In this document: positions 43,888 to 53,625 of the stretch, in pieces
How positions within the stretch are numbered: position 1 is the first letter of the stretch
Layout of the letters: every line of letters starts with the position of its first letter
Assembly: GCF_008086175.1 (NCBI RefSeq)
Contig: NZ_VSKM01000010.1
Location: 1-64,000, forward strand
Source of the DNA: Bizionia saleffrena
Lineage (GTDB): Bacteria > Bacteroidota > Bacteroidia > Flavobacteriales > Flavobacteriaceae
DNA length: 64,000 nucleotides
Reading direction: 5' to 3'
The notes under the pieces: model-generated
Told to the model about the DNA's origin: nothing
Seen by the model: the letters and a program-made list of their open reading frames with translations, nothing else
Database searches by the model: none
Translations under genes and position numbers: made by a program

Positions 43888-44397
43888 TTAGAAAGATAAC
43901 TCTACTCCTAGTCCAACACTGTTTAAGGAGTTGCCATCGTTAGAGATTCCTGTATATGACAAGTTAACTCCAATCATTTCAGTAAAATTATAACCTACAC
44001 GTGGACGGTAATAAAGACCACCTTCTCCTTCACTATCTACGGCGATTGCGTATCCTAAATCTGCACCAACATAAAAATTATCTGATGCCATAAATCTAGC
44101 AGCAGCGGCTAATGGTACAAATTGAGCGTCTTCAGCTTCAGCTGTAACAGTAAATTCTCCAAAAGTAGTTTCTAAATCTTCTCCAAAAACATTCATAAAA
44201 CCGGTCGCAGCACCCACTTTAAACTGGTCTGACACGTCTACTAAGTAAGCGACATCTAAACCTGCACTTAATGAGTAAAAGTCACTAAAATCACCTACTG
44301 GTAATCCTATATTAGCACCTACTTTAAATTGTCCTTGTGCGCTAACACTTAAAAATCCAAATACTGCTACTGCAGCACATAAAATAATTTTTTTCAT
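43888..44397 (-). CDS. Small outer-membrane beta-barrel protein
   Basis: This 169-residue protein has a signal peptide ending LSVSAQ. The mature part is a short barrel with FKVGANIGLPVGDF, LSAGLDVAYLVDV, FYVGADLGYAIAV, YYRPRVGYNF and a C-terminal LGVELSF ending in Phe. It is the third of three barrel genes of the same strand, each with its own terminator, lying between aroQ and the xer gene. The function is unknown. Confidence 0.8.
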   Translation of the reverse strand: MKKIILCAAVAVFGFLSVSAQGQFKVGANIGLPVGDFSDFYSLSAGLDVAYLVDVSDQFKVGAATGFMNVFGEDLETTFGEFTVTAEAEDAQFVPLAAAARFMASDNFYVGADLGYAIAVDSEGEGGLYYRPRVGYNFTEMIGVNLSYTGISNDGNSLNSVGLGVELSF

Positions 44398-44557
44398 AAT
44401 ATTATTATTTTTTAATTGATTAAACTAACGCAAAATAAGTAAAAATTATCATAATTTTAACGATTTATTCTTAGTTATTAACATAGTTACTAACCGTTAC
44501 CCACTTAAGCCTTTATAATCAAGTAGTTATAAATTAATTTGAATTAATTCTTAATTA

Positions 44558-45472
44558 ATGAATACCTTTGATTTTATGAAATGGGAACACGCCTTAAAAG
44601 ACTACTGTTTATACCTACAAATAGAAAGAGGATTGTCTGAGAACACTATTAATAATTACCGTCTCGATGTTACTAAGCTTAGTAAATATTTACAAAATAA
44701 TGAGATAACAATATCTCCTATTCAAATTTCTAAAAGCACCGTACAAGATTGTATTTATGCTATTGCAAAAACGGTTAATCCGCGTTCTCAATCGAGAATT
44801 ATATCAGGTTTAAAAGGCTTTTTTAATTATTTAATTTTTGAAGGGTATCGAGAAACGAATCCCTTAGATACTATCGACTCCCCTAAAATAGGCCGTAGAC
44901 TCCCCGATACTTTAAGTGAAACCGATATAGACCGACTTATAGCGGCTATAGATTTAAGTACTCCGCAAGGCGAACGTAACCGTGCCATTTTAGAAGTTTT
45001 ATATGGCTGTGGTTTGCGGGTTAGCGAATTGACGCATCTTAATATCTCTGATTTATATTTTGAAGAAGGCTTTATTAAAGTGACAGGTAAAGGCAATAAA
45101 CAACGTTTTGTGCCCATTGTAGATTCTACTGTTAAATACATCGCTATATATAAGGATGGTATTCGAAATCATCAAACCATTGCCGACGATCAACGCGATA
45201 TTTTATTTTTAAACAGAAATGGCAAACAATTAACCAGAGCAATGATTTTTACTATAATTAAGCAGTTGGCCATAAAAATTAATTTAAACAAGAAAATTTC
45301 TCCACATACCTTTAGACATTCTTTTGCTACTCACTTATTAGAGAATGGAGCAGATTTGAGAGCTATACAATTAATGTTAGGACACGAAAGCATTACAAGT
45401 ACAGAAATCTATACGCACATCGATAGAAAGCACCTTACCACCGTAATGAAGAGTTTTCACCCTAGACCATAA
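44558..45472 (+). CDS. Tyrosine recombinase XerC/XerD
   Basis: Xer recombinases resolve chromosome dimers. This protein has 304 residues. An N-terminal SAM-like core-binding domain (LQIERGLSENTINNYRLDV) precedes the catalytic domain. Catalytic residues are Arg near 152 (YGCGLRVSEL), His250 and Arg253 (HTFRHSFATH), His276 (LGHESI) and Tyr285 (TEIYTHI). The full-length, intact set argues for a core housekeeping Xer rather than a phage integrase. I cannot tell XerC from XerD. The nearby aroQ is a common neighbour of xer in flavobacteria. Confidence 0.93.
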   Translation: MNTFDFMKWEHALKDYCLYLQIERGLSENTINNYRLDVTKLSKYLQNNEITISPIQISKSTVQDCIYAIAKTVNPRSQSRIISGLKGFFNYLIFEGYRETNPLDTIDSPKIGRRLPDTLSETDIDRLIAAIDLSTPQGERNRAILEVLYGCGLRVSELTHLNISDLYFEEGFIKVTGKGNKQRFVPIVDSTVKYIAIYKDGIRNHQTIADDQRDILFLNRNGKQLTRAMIFTIIKQLAIKINLNKKISPHTFRHSFATHLLENGADLRAIQLMLGHESITSTEIYTHIDRKHLTTVMKSFHPRP

Positions 45473-45609
45473 ACTACCTTGTATTTATTACCTTTAATGT
45501 CAAAAAAACATCTTTTAGCCGATTATATTGGGTTTACGTTAATTATTTTGTTAAATTATTGTAATATTTAATAATTGTGCAGGAAATAATTATTAGTTAA
45601 ACAACCTCA

Positions 45610-46743
45610 ATGCACCAGAAAACAAACCATAAAACAAACCATTTTGACGCTATAAAATGGGAAATTGCTTTAAGTATTTCCAAAATTGGAATGTGGGTAT
45701 ATAACGCTAAAACAAATAGCTTCTTTTTTTCAGATTCCTCAAAAGATATTTTGGGGTGCTTGGACGACCCCCATTTTGGTGAGGATATTAATGATTGGAA
45801 CGATTTAATTCATCCAGATGACCGCTATAAATACCACAAAGATTTCAACGATCACATACAAGGTCTAAAACCGTATTATGTAAGCAAGCATAGAATTAAA
45901 TGTAAAAATGGCGCTTATAAATGGATTCTAGATAAAGGCCAGGTGGTAGAGCGCGATGCTGACGGTAATTACGTTCGTTTTATTGGTACACATATCGATA
46001 TCACCGATCAGGTAGAAACAGAAATTAAAATAAATGATGCGCTTAATATCGCCACCGAGCAAAACACAAAACTTAAAAATTTCGCGCATATTGTAACGCA
46101 TAACTTAAAAGAACACGCTGCAAACTTCGAAAGCTTATTAGGTTTTTATGACGAAGCGGAAGACGATACCGAAAAAAACGAGGTTATTAATCATCTCAAT
46201 CAAGTTGCTGGTTCATTAAACAATACGATTACAAACCTCAAACAGATTGTGTCCGTACAATCTAAAAAAGAAACGAATACAGAATGTTTAAACCTCAATG
46301 ACTTTATAGAAGAAAGTTTAAAGCTCTTGGATGTTATTATAATTAAGAATAAGGCAAAAATATACAACCGAGTTAGTAAAAACGTTCATATCTATTACAA
46401 TTCTGCGTACTTAGAAAGTATTATTCAAAATTTATTATCGAATGCTATTAAATACAAACATCCCGATAGAGATCCCATAATTAGAATACAGTCCTTTACC
46501 AAAAAAGACTGTATAATAATTAAAGTTTCTGATAACGGTTTAGGAATTGATTTGGATAAATTTGGGAACGATGTTTTTAAATTATACAAAACGTTTCATA
46601 CCAATAAAAATTCTGAAGGCGTCGGCTTATATCTTATTAAAAATCAAGTTGAAGCTTTTGGTGGTACCATTGAAATAGGTAGTAAAGTAAATGTAGGAAC
46701 TGTATTTACTATAATAATACCAAGCAAAAAAAATCCAACTTAA
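45610..46743 (+). CDS. PAS-domain sensor histidine kinase, no membrane segment
   Basis: This 377-residue protein has a PAS/PAC pair at residues about 20-140 (YNAKTNSFFFSDSSKDILG, HRIKCKNGAYKWILDKGQVV, FIGTHIDITDQVETE). A short linker leads to the phosphorylation helix with His in FAHIVTHNLKEHAANFES. The ATPase domain has an N box (QNLLSNAIKYKHPD), DNGLGIDL and GVGLYLIKNQVEAFGG. No membrane segment is visible, so it senses an internal signal. No response regulator is adjacent. The C-terminal codons overlap the terminator. Confidence 0.9.
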   Translation: MHQKTNHKTNHFDAIKWEIALSISKIGMWVYNAKTNSFFFSDSSKDILGCLDDPHFGEDINDWNDLIHPDDRYKYHKDFNDHIQGLKPYYVSKHRIKCKNGAYKWILDKGQVVERDADGNYVRFIGTHIDITDQVETEIKINDALNIATEQNTKLKNFAHIVTHNLKEHAANFESLLGFYDEAEDDTEKNEVINHLNQVAGSLNNTITNLKQIVSVQSKKETNTECLNLNDFIEESLKLLDVIIIKNKAKIYNRVSKNVHIYYNSAYLESIIQNLLSNAIKYKHPDRDPIIRIQSFTKKDCIIIKVSDNGLGIDLDKFGNDVFKLYKTFHTNKNSEGVGLYLIKNQVEAFGGTIEIGSKVNVGTVFTIIIPSKKNPT

Positions 46744-46758
46744 AGAAGTTGGATTTTT
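46729..46758 (+). terminator. Terminator overlapping the stop codon of the kinase gene
   Basis: The stem AAAAATCCAACTT/AAGTTGGATTTTT (46729-46741, 46746-46758) spans the end of the coding region (stop at 46741-46743) and continues in T. Confidence 0.85.
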
Positions 46759-46780
46759 TTTTTAATAATGAGTATGTACA

Positions 46781-48355
46781 TTACTTTGCAATATTAACAG
46801 CTCTCGTTTCTCTAATCACGGTAACCTTTACCTGCCCAGGATATGTCATATCCGTTTGAATTTTTTGCGAAATACTAAATGATAATTCCGAAGCTCTTAG
46901 ATCGTTAACCTTTTCACTTTCAACTATTACACGAAGTTCTCTACCCGCTTGAATAGCATATGCTTTTTTAACACCGCCAAATCCAAGGGCTACCTCTTCT
47001 AAGTCTTTTAAACGTTGTATATAAGAATCTAATACTTGACGTCTTGCGCCAGGTCTCGCTCCAGATATAGCATCGCAAACCTGTACGATCGGCGATAATA
47101 ATGAGGTCATTTCTATTTCGTCGTGGTGTGCTCCAATAGCATTACATACTTCTTCTTTTTCACCATACTTTTCTGCCCATTGCTTACCTAAAATAGCGTG
47201 TGGTGTTTCCATATCGGCTTCCGCATCTGGCACTTTACCAATATCGTGTAGTAAACCAGCTCGTTTCGCTAATTTTGGATTTAACCCTAATTCGGCCGCC
47301 ATAACACCACATAGTTTAGCCACTTCACGCGAGTGCTGTAGTAAATTTTGCCCGTAAGATGAACGGTATTTCATACGACCTACCATTTTTATTAATTCAG
47401 GATGTAAACCATTAATTCCTAAATCGATAACCGTACGCTTACCTACTTCTATAATTTCTTGTTCTATTTGTTTTTGCGTTTTCTTAACGACTTCTTCAAT
47501 ACGTGCTGGATGTATACGTCCATCGGTGACTAATTTGTGTAACGATAGTCTCGCAATCTCACGACGTACAGAATCGAAGCACGATAAAATAATAGCTTCC
47601 GGAGTATCATCAACAATAATTTCGACACCTGTAGCTGCTTCAATAGCACGAATATTACGACCTTCTCGTCCAATAATTCGTCCTTTAACATCATCAGACT
47701 CTATATTAAATACAGACACACAATTATCTACGGCCTCTTCTGTACCAATACGTTGAATAGTATTAATAATTATTTTTTTAGCATCTTGCTGAGCGGTTAA
47801 TTTAGCCTCTTCCATTTTATCTTGAATGTAAGCCATAGCATCGCTTTTAGCTTCATTACGTAAGGAATCGACTAATTGTGCTTTAGCTTCCTCAGCCGTT
47901 AAACTAGAAATCACTTCTAATTGCTCAATTTTACTTTTATGTATTTTATTAACCTCGTCTTGTTTCTTTTCTAAAGACTCTAATTTAGAGTTGTACTCTT
48001 TTATTTTAAACTCTACATCTGAGTTTATTTTTTTTGTTTTTGAAAGTTCGTTAGATATCTGCGACTCTTTATCTCGTGTTCTTTTCTCTATGTCCGTTAT
48101 CTTTTTATCTCTAGAAAAGATAACCTTTTCGTGTTCTGTTTTAAGCTCGATGAACTTCTCTTTTGCTTGAAGAATTTTATCCTTTTTAATGCTATCCCCT
48201 TTACTTTTAGCATCTCTTAAGATATTTGCGGCCGTTTTTTTCGCGCCTTTAATAAGCTTAGAAGCATTATTACGTTCCAGTATTTTTGCAATAATAAACC
48301 CTATTAAGGATCCAACTGCAACACCTGTAACAATTATTAAAATTGTATTATCCAT
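46781..48355 (-). CDS. rny: Ribonuclease Y
   Basis: RNase Y is a membrane-bound endoribonuclease that starts mRNA decay. The protein has 524 residues. An N-terminal membrane segment ([20 protein letters not shown], residues 4-23) is followed by a long charged coiled coil. A KH domain follows ([20 protein letters not shown]), then an HD domain with LLHDIGKV and [10 protein letters not shown]. The expected lengths and motifs are all present. It lies downstream of zapA with a 6S-like RNA between them, all on the minus strand. Confidence 0.96.
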   Translation of the reverse strand: MDNTILIIVTGVAVGSLIGFIIAKILERNNASKLIKGAKKTAANILRDAKSKGDSIKKDKILQAKEKFIELKTEHEKVIFSRDKKITDIEKRTRDKESQISNELSKTKKINSDVEFKIKEYNSKLESLEKKQDEVNKIHKSKIEQLEVISSLTAEEAKAQLVDSLRNEAKSDAMAYIQDKMEEAKLTAQQDAKKIIINTIQRIGTEEAVDNCVSVFNIESDDVKGRIIGREGRNIRAIEAATGVEIIVDDTPEAIILSCFDSVRREIARLSLHKLVTDGRIHPARIEEVVKKTQKQIEQEIIEVGKRTVIDLGINGLHPELIKMVGRMKYRSSYGQNLLQHSREVAKLCGVMAAELGLNPKLAKRAGLLHDIGKVPDAEADMETPHAILGKQWAEKYGEKEEVCNAIGAHHDEIEMTSLLSPIVQVCDAISGARPGARRQVLDSYIQRLKDLEEVALGFGGVKKAYAIQAGRELRVIVESEKVNDLRASELSFSISQKIQTDMTYPGQVKVTVIRETRAVNIAK

Positions 48356-48380
48356 TAGTTATTTAGTGTTAGTATATATA

Positions 48381-48566
48381 AAAAAAGCCTACACTAATTT
48401 CGATTTTGTATAAACTCCTTAAAAACAAGTTTAGGGCTAACAAGCTGATCAAGTATCTGCTCGAGTCCTAAATAAATAGTACTAGCAGCTCGCTTTTACA
48501 ACTTAAACTCACCCTTTTTAAAGAATTAACGTTGAGTTTATCAAAAAAATAATTAATGTAGGCAGT
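48381..48566 (-). ncRNA. ssrS: 6S-like RNA (ssrS, flavobacterial type)
   Basis: Between zapA and rny, the minus strand can fold into a single long hairpin of about 185 bases. The ends pair (GCCTACATTAAT, from 48563 down, with ATTAGTGTAGGC, ending at 48387; one G-U). Further in, ATAAACTC pairs with GAGTTTAT (48534-48541 against 48410-48417). A central loosely paired part follows, then a terminal arm. The 3' end runs into TTTTTT. Length, closing stem, central bubble and the zapA neighbourhood fit 6S RNA, which binds RNA polymerase holoenzyme. The Flavobacteria have a divergent 6S class, so sequence identity to E. coli is not expected. Confidence 0.7.
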
Positions 48567-48592
48567 AACCTAGTTTTATTTGTAAGAACGTT

Positions 48593-48886
48593 TTAAGAAC
48601 TTAAATGCGAATCTAATATAGTGTTTAAACCTTCCAGTTTATCCTCTATATGCTCACTTATATGTTCATTATCTAAAGTTTTCTGTTCTACTTGAGATGC
48701 AAATTGCAAGGCACACATTGCCAAAACATCTTGTTTATCTCTTACAGAATAACTTTGCTCAAATTGCGATATCATAGCGTCAATTTTTTTAGCTGCAATG
48801 CGCAATCCCTCTTCCTGACTCGGTAAAATAGTCAAAGGATACACTCTATTCGCTATCGAAAGCTTTATTTTTAGCTTTTCAGCCAT
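48593..48886 (-). CDS. zapA: Cell division protein ZapA
   Basis: ZapA bundles FtsZ filaments at midcell. This 97-residue protein begins LKIKLSIANRVYPLTILPSQEEG (quoted in part), then RIAAKKIDAMISQFEQSYSVRDKQD, and ends with an acidic helix; this is the ZapA pattern. It follows the coiled-coil gene at 48905 by 18 bases, so the two are cotranscribed. Downstream is the 6S-like RNA. Confidence 0.9.
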   Translation of the reverse strand: MAEKLKIKLSIANRVYPLTILPSQEEGLRIAAKKIDAMISQFEQSYSVRDKQDVLAMCALQFASQVEQKTLDNEHISEHIEDKLEGLNTILDSHLSS

Positions 48887-48904
48887 ATATTTCGCTATGT
48901 TGCA

Positions 48905-49195
48905 TTATTCAGAAAGCTGACCAATACAATGATCTATTTCCCGTATTAATGCATTTATTTTGAGTTTTGTTTCTCTTTTATCATCTTCACTGCCTAATAT
49001 TGTATTTGCCATTTTGAGTGTCTCATACTCCTCTTGCCAATTTAGCAATTGCTTATTTTGACTTTGAATGGTGCTTTGAGAGCTTTTTAGTGCTTCAGAT
49101 AATTTTAAATTGTCTTGCTGTAAAGTGTCTAACTTATGCAAGATTTTCCCAATTTTGTCTTCTAAAGCATCTACTATATCTTCAATATTACTCAT
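48905..49195 (-). CDS. Small coiled-coil protein upstream of zapA
   Basis: This 96-residue protein is predicted helical almost throughout, with heptad-like spacing (IEDIVDALEDKIGKILHKL, LDTLQQDNLKLSEALKSSQS, LLNWQEEYETLKMAN). It has no signal peptide. It is cotranscribed with zapA (18 bases between). Its size and coiled-coil character recall ZapB, a ZapA partner in enterobacteria, but I see no direct sequence match. A division-linked role is inference. Confidence 0.6.
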   Translation of the reverse strand: MSNIEDIVDALEDKIGKILHKLDTLQQDNLKLSEALKSSQSTIQSQNKQLLNWQEEYETLKMANTILGSEDDKRETKLKINALIREIDHCIGQLSE

Positions 49196-49372
49196 TCACA
49201 AATTTCAATACTTATTATTACAAAGTTAATAAACTAGATATATTTTGCAATTGTTTTTTCATAAATTTTAAAAAAAAATAGTAAAGCCCAAAACTAACTT
49301 AGGGCCTCCTATTTTAATTTATGTTTGATAATCGGATTCTAATTTCTATTTTAGCCATAACAATTCCTTTTT

Positions 49373-51058
49373 ATGAGAATATTTTTATTATTTTTCCTAT
49401 TTACCGCTACTGTTTTTAGTCAAAATCCCTATCCTCAAGATTATTTTAGTTCCCCTTTAGCGATACCTATTATTTTGTCGGGTACATTTGCCGAATTACG
49501 TTCTAATCACTTTCATTCTGGATTAGATATTAAAACGAAACAAGTACAAGGACAAAAGGTGTTAGCTATTGCCGACGGATATATTAGTCGGATTAAAATT
49601 GCACATTATGGTTACGGAAAAGCACTATATATAACGCATCCCAACGGTTACACATCGGTATACGCCCATTTACAAAATTTTAGTCCTGAGATTGAAGCCT
49701 ACATAAAAAAATTACAATACGAGCGTGAGTCTTTCGAAATTCAAGTCTTCCCTACCCCCACTGAATTACCTATTATAAATACTCAACTTATCGCCTATTC
49801 TGGAAATACAGGAAGTTCGGGGGGGCCTCATTTACATTTCGAAATTAGAGACAACAACGAGCGCCCAATAAATCCCTTACTTTTTGGCATTGATGTGCAA
49901 GACAACACAAAACCATTAGTGAGCAATGTGTACGCTTACCCAATAAGTGATGATGCGCACATTAACGGCTCTGTGAAAAAGCAAAAACTGCGTATAATTC
50001 CTCAAAAAGATGGTGATTATAAAGTGGAAAACATAACCGCTTTTGGAAAAATAGGATTCGCTGTAGAAACCATTGACAGACAAGATCTGGCTGCCAATAA
50101 AAATGGCGTCTACAATATACAATCCTTCTTTAACGGTGCACAGCATTTCGAAATTGATTTTAGACGCTTTTCGTTTGCCGAAACCAATCACATTAATCGT
50201 TTGGTAGATTACGAAGTGTATAAAAATGAAAAAGACAAGCTTCAGAAATTATTTATTGAATCTAATAATCCATTAAGTTTATATACTAACAGTATTGACG
50301 ATGGTTACGTAACCATAGCAGATAGTACCGCTTCTATTTATAAAATTGAAATTAGAGATTTTAAGAACAATATTACCGCGGTGAATTTAGAAATTAAGGG
50401 CTTAGACACGGTGCCTACTGATTCTTTAGACCTTAAAATTACACCACATTACATTTTAGCCAACCAAGAGAATATTCTTGAAAAAGATAATATTAAAGTC
50501 GAATTCCCTCGTGAATCATTTTACGACAGCTTCTTTATAGATTTTAAAGTTGAAAATGACACGCTTATTCTTCACGAACCCATTATTCCATTAAAAAAAT
50601 ATTTTAGCATTACTTATAATCTAGAGCAATATAAAGCTGAAGATCTTAAGCAATTATACATTGCGAGACTTGTGGGCTGGAATGATTTTCCAAGCTATTC
50701 TAACACCATAAAAAAGGGGACCACGTTTACCACGCGCACTAAAAACTTAGGTACTTACGTTATTGCTATAGACGACGATGCACCAACAATTGCACCTATT
50801 CGTTTTAAAGATGGTGCTTGGCTAAGTAAGTACCGTTATTTAAAACTAAAAATAAACGATAAAACTACAGGCATTTCTAATTACCGCGCCACCATTAACG
50901 ACCACTGGGTTTTAATGGAGTACGACTATAAAACCAAACTATTAACCTACGACTTTAACGATGCCGTAAGTAAAGCAACCAAAAATAATTTAAAAGTAAT
51001 TGTTACAGATAACGTAGGAAATAGTACTACATTTGAAGCTACATTTTACAGAAAATAA
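49373..51058 (+). CDS. M23 family metallopeptidase, exported
   Basis: This 561-residue protein has a signal peptide ending VFSQ. The LytM/M23 catalytic domain spans about residues 40-175, with HSGLDIKTK (His/Asp zinc ligands) and GPHLHFEIRDN (final His-x-His pair). M23 enzymes cut peptide cross-links in peptidoglycan. The remaining 380 residues are beta-rich (GKIGFAVETIDRQD, and an Ig-like end GISNYRATINDHW). It is longer than a minimal M23 enzyme. The TonB receptor gene starts 11 bases after its stop, so the two are likely cotranscribed. Confidence 0.9.
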   Translation: MRIFLLFFLFTATVFSQNPYPQDYFSSPLAIPIILSGTFAELRSNHFHSGLDIKTKQVQGQKVLAIADGYISRIKIAHYGYGKALYITHPNGYTSVYAHLQNFSPEIEAYIKKLQYERESFEIQVFPTPTELPIINTQLIAYSGNTGSSGGPHLHFEIRDNNERPINPLLFGIDVQDNTKPLVSNVYAYPISDDAHINGSVKKQKLRIIPQKDGDYKVENITAFGKIGFAVETIDRQDLAANKNGVYNIQSFFNGAQHFEIDFRRFSFAETNHINRLVDYEVYKNEKDKLQKLFIESNNPLSLYTNSIDDGYVTIADSTASIYKIEIRDFKNNITAVNLEIKGLDTVPTDSLDLKITPHYILANQENILEKDNIKVEFPRESFYDSFFIDFKVENDTLILHEPIIPLKKYFSITYNLEQYKAEDLKQLYIARLVGWNDFPSYSNTIKKGTTFTTRTKNLGTYVIAIDDDAPTIAPIRFKDGAWLSKYRYLKLKINDKTTGISNYRATINDHWVLMEYDYKTKLLTYDFNDAVSKATKNNLKVIVTDNVGNSTTFEATFYRK

Positions 51059-51069
51059 AACCCAACATA

Positions 51070-53532
51070 TTGACAACTAAAGCCAACTTACTACAACTGC
51101 TCGTTTTTTTATTACCTGTTTTTGCCTTGGCACAAACCGCAACTATAACTGGTATTATTTTAAACTCAGAGGAATCCCCAATAGAAAACGTAAATATAAA
51201 AACCTTTATCAATGGGACTAAAACAAACGAAAATGGCTTTTACGAACTCAAAATACCTGCAAATATAGATGTAGATATTGAGTTCACTCATATTTCTCAC
51301 AAAAAAGTGAAAGCTACTTTAAATTTGAATAACGGTGAAGTTTTAGAGTTTAATCCCATTTTAAACGTCAGCATCGAGCAAATCTCTACGGTTGTAATTA
51401 GCGGTAAAAAACGAAAAGATATTGAAGGTATTATCACCATTTCACCAGCTGTAATTAGAAAAATTCCTGGAGCGAATGCCGGTGTCGAGAACTTATTAAA
51501 AACCTTACCAGGCGTTAGTGGTAATAATGAATTAAGTACGCAATACTCGGTACGTGGTGGAAATTTCGACGAAAATTTAGTGTACGTTAACGGCATTGAA
51601 GTCTACCGCCCGTTTTTGGTGCGAAGTGGTCAGCAAGAAGGCTTAAGCTTTGTAAATAGTGATTTAGTAGAGAACATCGCGTTTTCTGCGGGTGGATTCC
51701 AAGCAAAATATGGCGACAAATTATCGTCGGTTTTAGATATTACATACAAAAAACCAACCCAGTTTGGGGTGTCTGCCGATTTAAGTCTACTTGGTGGAAG
51801 TCTCGCTTTAGAAACCGCAAGCAAAGACTCGAAATTTACAGGTATTGTTGGTGTGCGTTACCGTGATAATAGTTTACTAGTAAAAGCAAAGGAAACGGAA
51901 ACCAATTACGACCCGAAATTTGCCGATGTGCAAAGTTATTTCACCTATCAAGTGAATGATAAATTAGAATTGCGCTTTTTAGGAAATGCCTCTTTAAACA
52001 AATACAATTACGAACCACAAACGCGACAAACAAATTTTGGAACATTAGCCGATCCGTTAGCTTTATTAGTGTATTATGAAGGCCAAGAGCACGATTCGTA
52101 CCAAACCTTATTTGGAGCGCTTCAAGGAAGCTATGACGTTAATGAGCATCTTAATTTAAACTTGGTCGCTTCTACCTATCATACCACCGAAGAAGAGCAT
52201 TTTGATATTTTAGCACAATACCGATTAGGGCAGGTCAATACTAATATTGGCGATGAAGATTTAGGTGAAGTGGAATTTTCTGAAGGTATTGGCGGACAAT
52301 TAAACCACGGAAGAAACGATTTGGATGCCTTAATCACCACTTTAGAACACAAAGGAACATATACCAAAAACGACAACGATTTTAAATGGTCTATTAAATA
52401 TACCAATGAAGATATTAGAGACCGGTTAATTGAATGGGAAGTAATTGACTCGGCAGGTTTTTCTATAAATCCACCAACTGTCGATGCGTTTAATGACCAA
52501 CCCTATACGCCTTACGAAGGGCCTTTAGCGGCTTTTCAGAATGTAAATGCTAGAAATAGCACACAAATTAACCGGTTACAATCTTATGTGCAATGGAGTA
52601 AAAAATCTAGTATCGGTGAACACGATGTATGGTACAATGCTGGTGTGAGATCGCATAGTTGGACGGTAAAAGGCGACGACATTACTTCGCAATCGCAAAC
52701 CGTATTTAGTCCACGAGCGCAATTTGCATTACAACCGAATTGGAGTGCTGATATGTTATTTAGAATCAGCGGCGGATTTTATTACCAACCGCCATTTTAT
52801 AAAGAGTTACGTAATGCCAATGGCGTGGTGCAACCTAACGTTAAAGCACAACAATCTATTCATTTAGTAGTAGGAAACGATTATAGCTTTAATATATGGG
52901 AGCGTCCCTTTAAACTTACAAGTGAGGTGTATTACAAAAAACTGTCGGATGTAAATCCATATTCAGTTGAAAACGTTCGCATCAGGTATCGCGCTAACAA
53001 TTCCGCGGAAGCGTATGCCTACGGATTGGACTTACGCTTAAACGGAGAATTCGTTCCCGGAACAGAAAGTTGGTTTAGTTTTGGGTTTTTAAAAACCGAA
53101 GAAAACATAGATAATCGCGGTTATATTGCCCGTCCAACAGACCAACGCTTAAAATTTGCTGCTTTATTTCAAGATTACGTGCCCAATTTACCAAACTTTA
53201 AAATGTATTTAAACGTAGTTTACAATACCGGTTTGCCGGGAGGTTCACCCAGTTACGCCGATCCGTACCAATACCAAAGCCGATTACCAGATTACAAACG
53301 TGCAGATATTGGGTTTCAGTTTGTAGTAGTCGATGCCAAGAAGCAGTTTACTAGCGGATGGAAAAAACCTTTTAAAGAATTGTCTTTAGGTTTCGAAATT
53401 TTTAACGTGTTCGACAATCAGAACTCCATAACCAATACGTGGGTAAGAGATGTTTATAGTAAGCGCCAATACGCGATTCCAAACTACTTAACGCCACGTG
53501 TATTTAACGTGAAAACGTCAATGCGTTTTTAA
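51070..53532 (+). CDS. TonB-dependent receptor with carboxypeptidase-regulatory-like domain
   Basis: This 820-residue outer-membrane protein starts at TTG and has a signal peptide ending ALAQ. Residues about 23-105 are a CarboxypepD_reg-like domain (TATITGIILNSEESPIENVN, in part). The plug follows (IPGANAGVENLLKTLPGVSG, YSVRGGNFDENLVYVNGIEV). The barrel fills the rest and ends SMRF. There is no SusD gene next to it, so it is more like a siderophore/vitamin or general TonB receptor than a polysaccharide uptake (SusC) pair. A bidirectional terminator follows. Confidence 0.92.
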   Translation: MTTKANLLQLLVFLLPVFALAQTATITGIILNSEESPIENVNIKTFINGTKTNENGFYELKIPANIDVDIEFTHISHKKVKATLNLNNGEVLEFNPILNVSIEQISTVVISGKKRKDIEGIITISPAVIRKIPGANAGVENLLKTLPGVSGNNELSTQYSVRGGNFDENLVYVNGIEVYRPFLVRSGQQEGLSFVNSDLVENIAFSAGGFQAKYGDKLSSVLDITYKKPTQFGVSADLSLLGGSLALETASKDSKFTGIVGVRYRDNSLLVKAKETETNYDPKFADVQSYFTYQVNDKLELRFLGNASLNKYNYEPQTRQTNFGTLADPLALLVYYEGQEHDSYQTLFGALQGSYDVNEHLNLNLVASTYHTTEEEHFDILAQYRLGQVNTNIGDEDLGEVEFSEGIGGQLNHGRNDLDALITTLEHKGTYTKNDNDFKWSIKYTNEDIRDRLIEWEVIDSAGFSINPPTVDAFNDQPYTPYEGPLAAFQNVNARNSTQINRLQSYVQWSKKSSIGEHDVWYNAGVRSHSWTVKGDDITSQSQTVFSPRAQFALQPNWSADMLFRISGGFYYQPPFYKELRNANGVVQPNVKAQQSIHLVVGNDYSFNIWERPFKLTSEVYYKKLSDVNPYSVENVRIRYRANNSAEAYAYGLDLRLNGEFVPGTESWFSFGFLKTEENIDNRGYIARPTDQRLKFAALFQDYVPNLPNFKMYLNVVYNTGLPGGSPSYADPYQYQSRLPDYKRADIGFQFVVVDAKKQFTSGWKKPFKELSLGFEIFNVFDNQNSITNTWVRDVYSKRQYAIPNYLTPRVFNVKTSMRF

Positions 53533-53568
53533 ACTTCATTATCACGTTTCAATCACTACATCTCATAA

Positions 53569-53598
53569 AAAAAGCGAACCTTTAAAAGTTCGCTTTTT
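53569..53598. terminator. Bidirectional terminator between convergent genes
   Basis: AAAAAGCGAAC/GTTCGCTTTTT (53569-53579, 53588-53598) has T on one side and A on the other, serving both the TonB receptor gene (plus) and the DUF2911 gene (minus). Confidence 0.9.
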
Positions 53599-53625
53599 TA
53601 GTATAATTCTATTTAATAATGTAGC

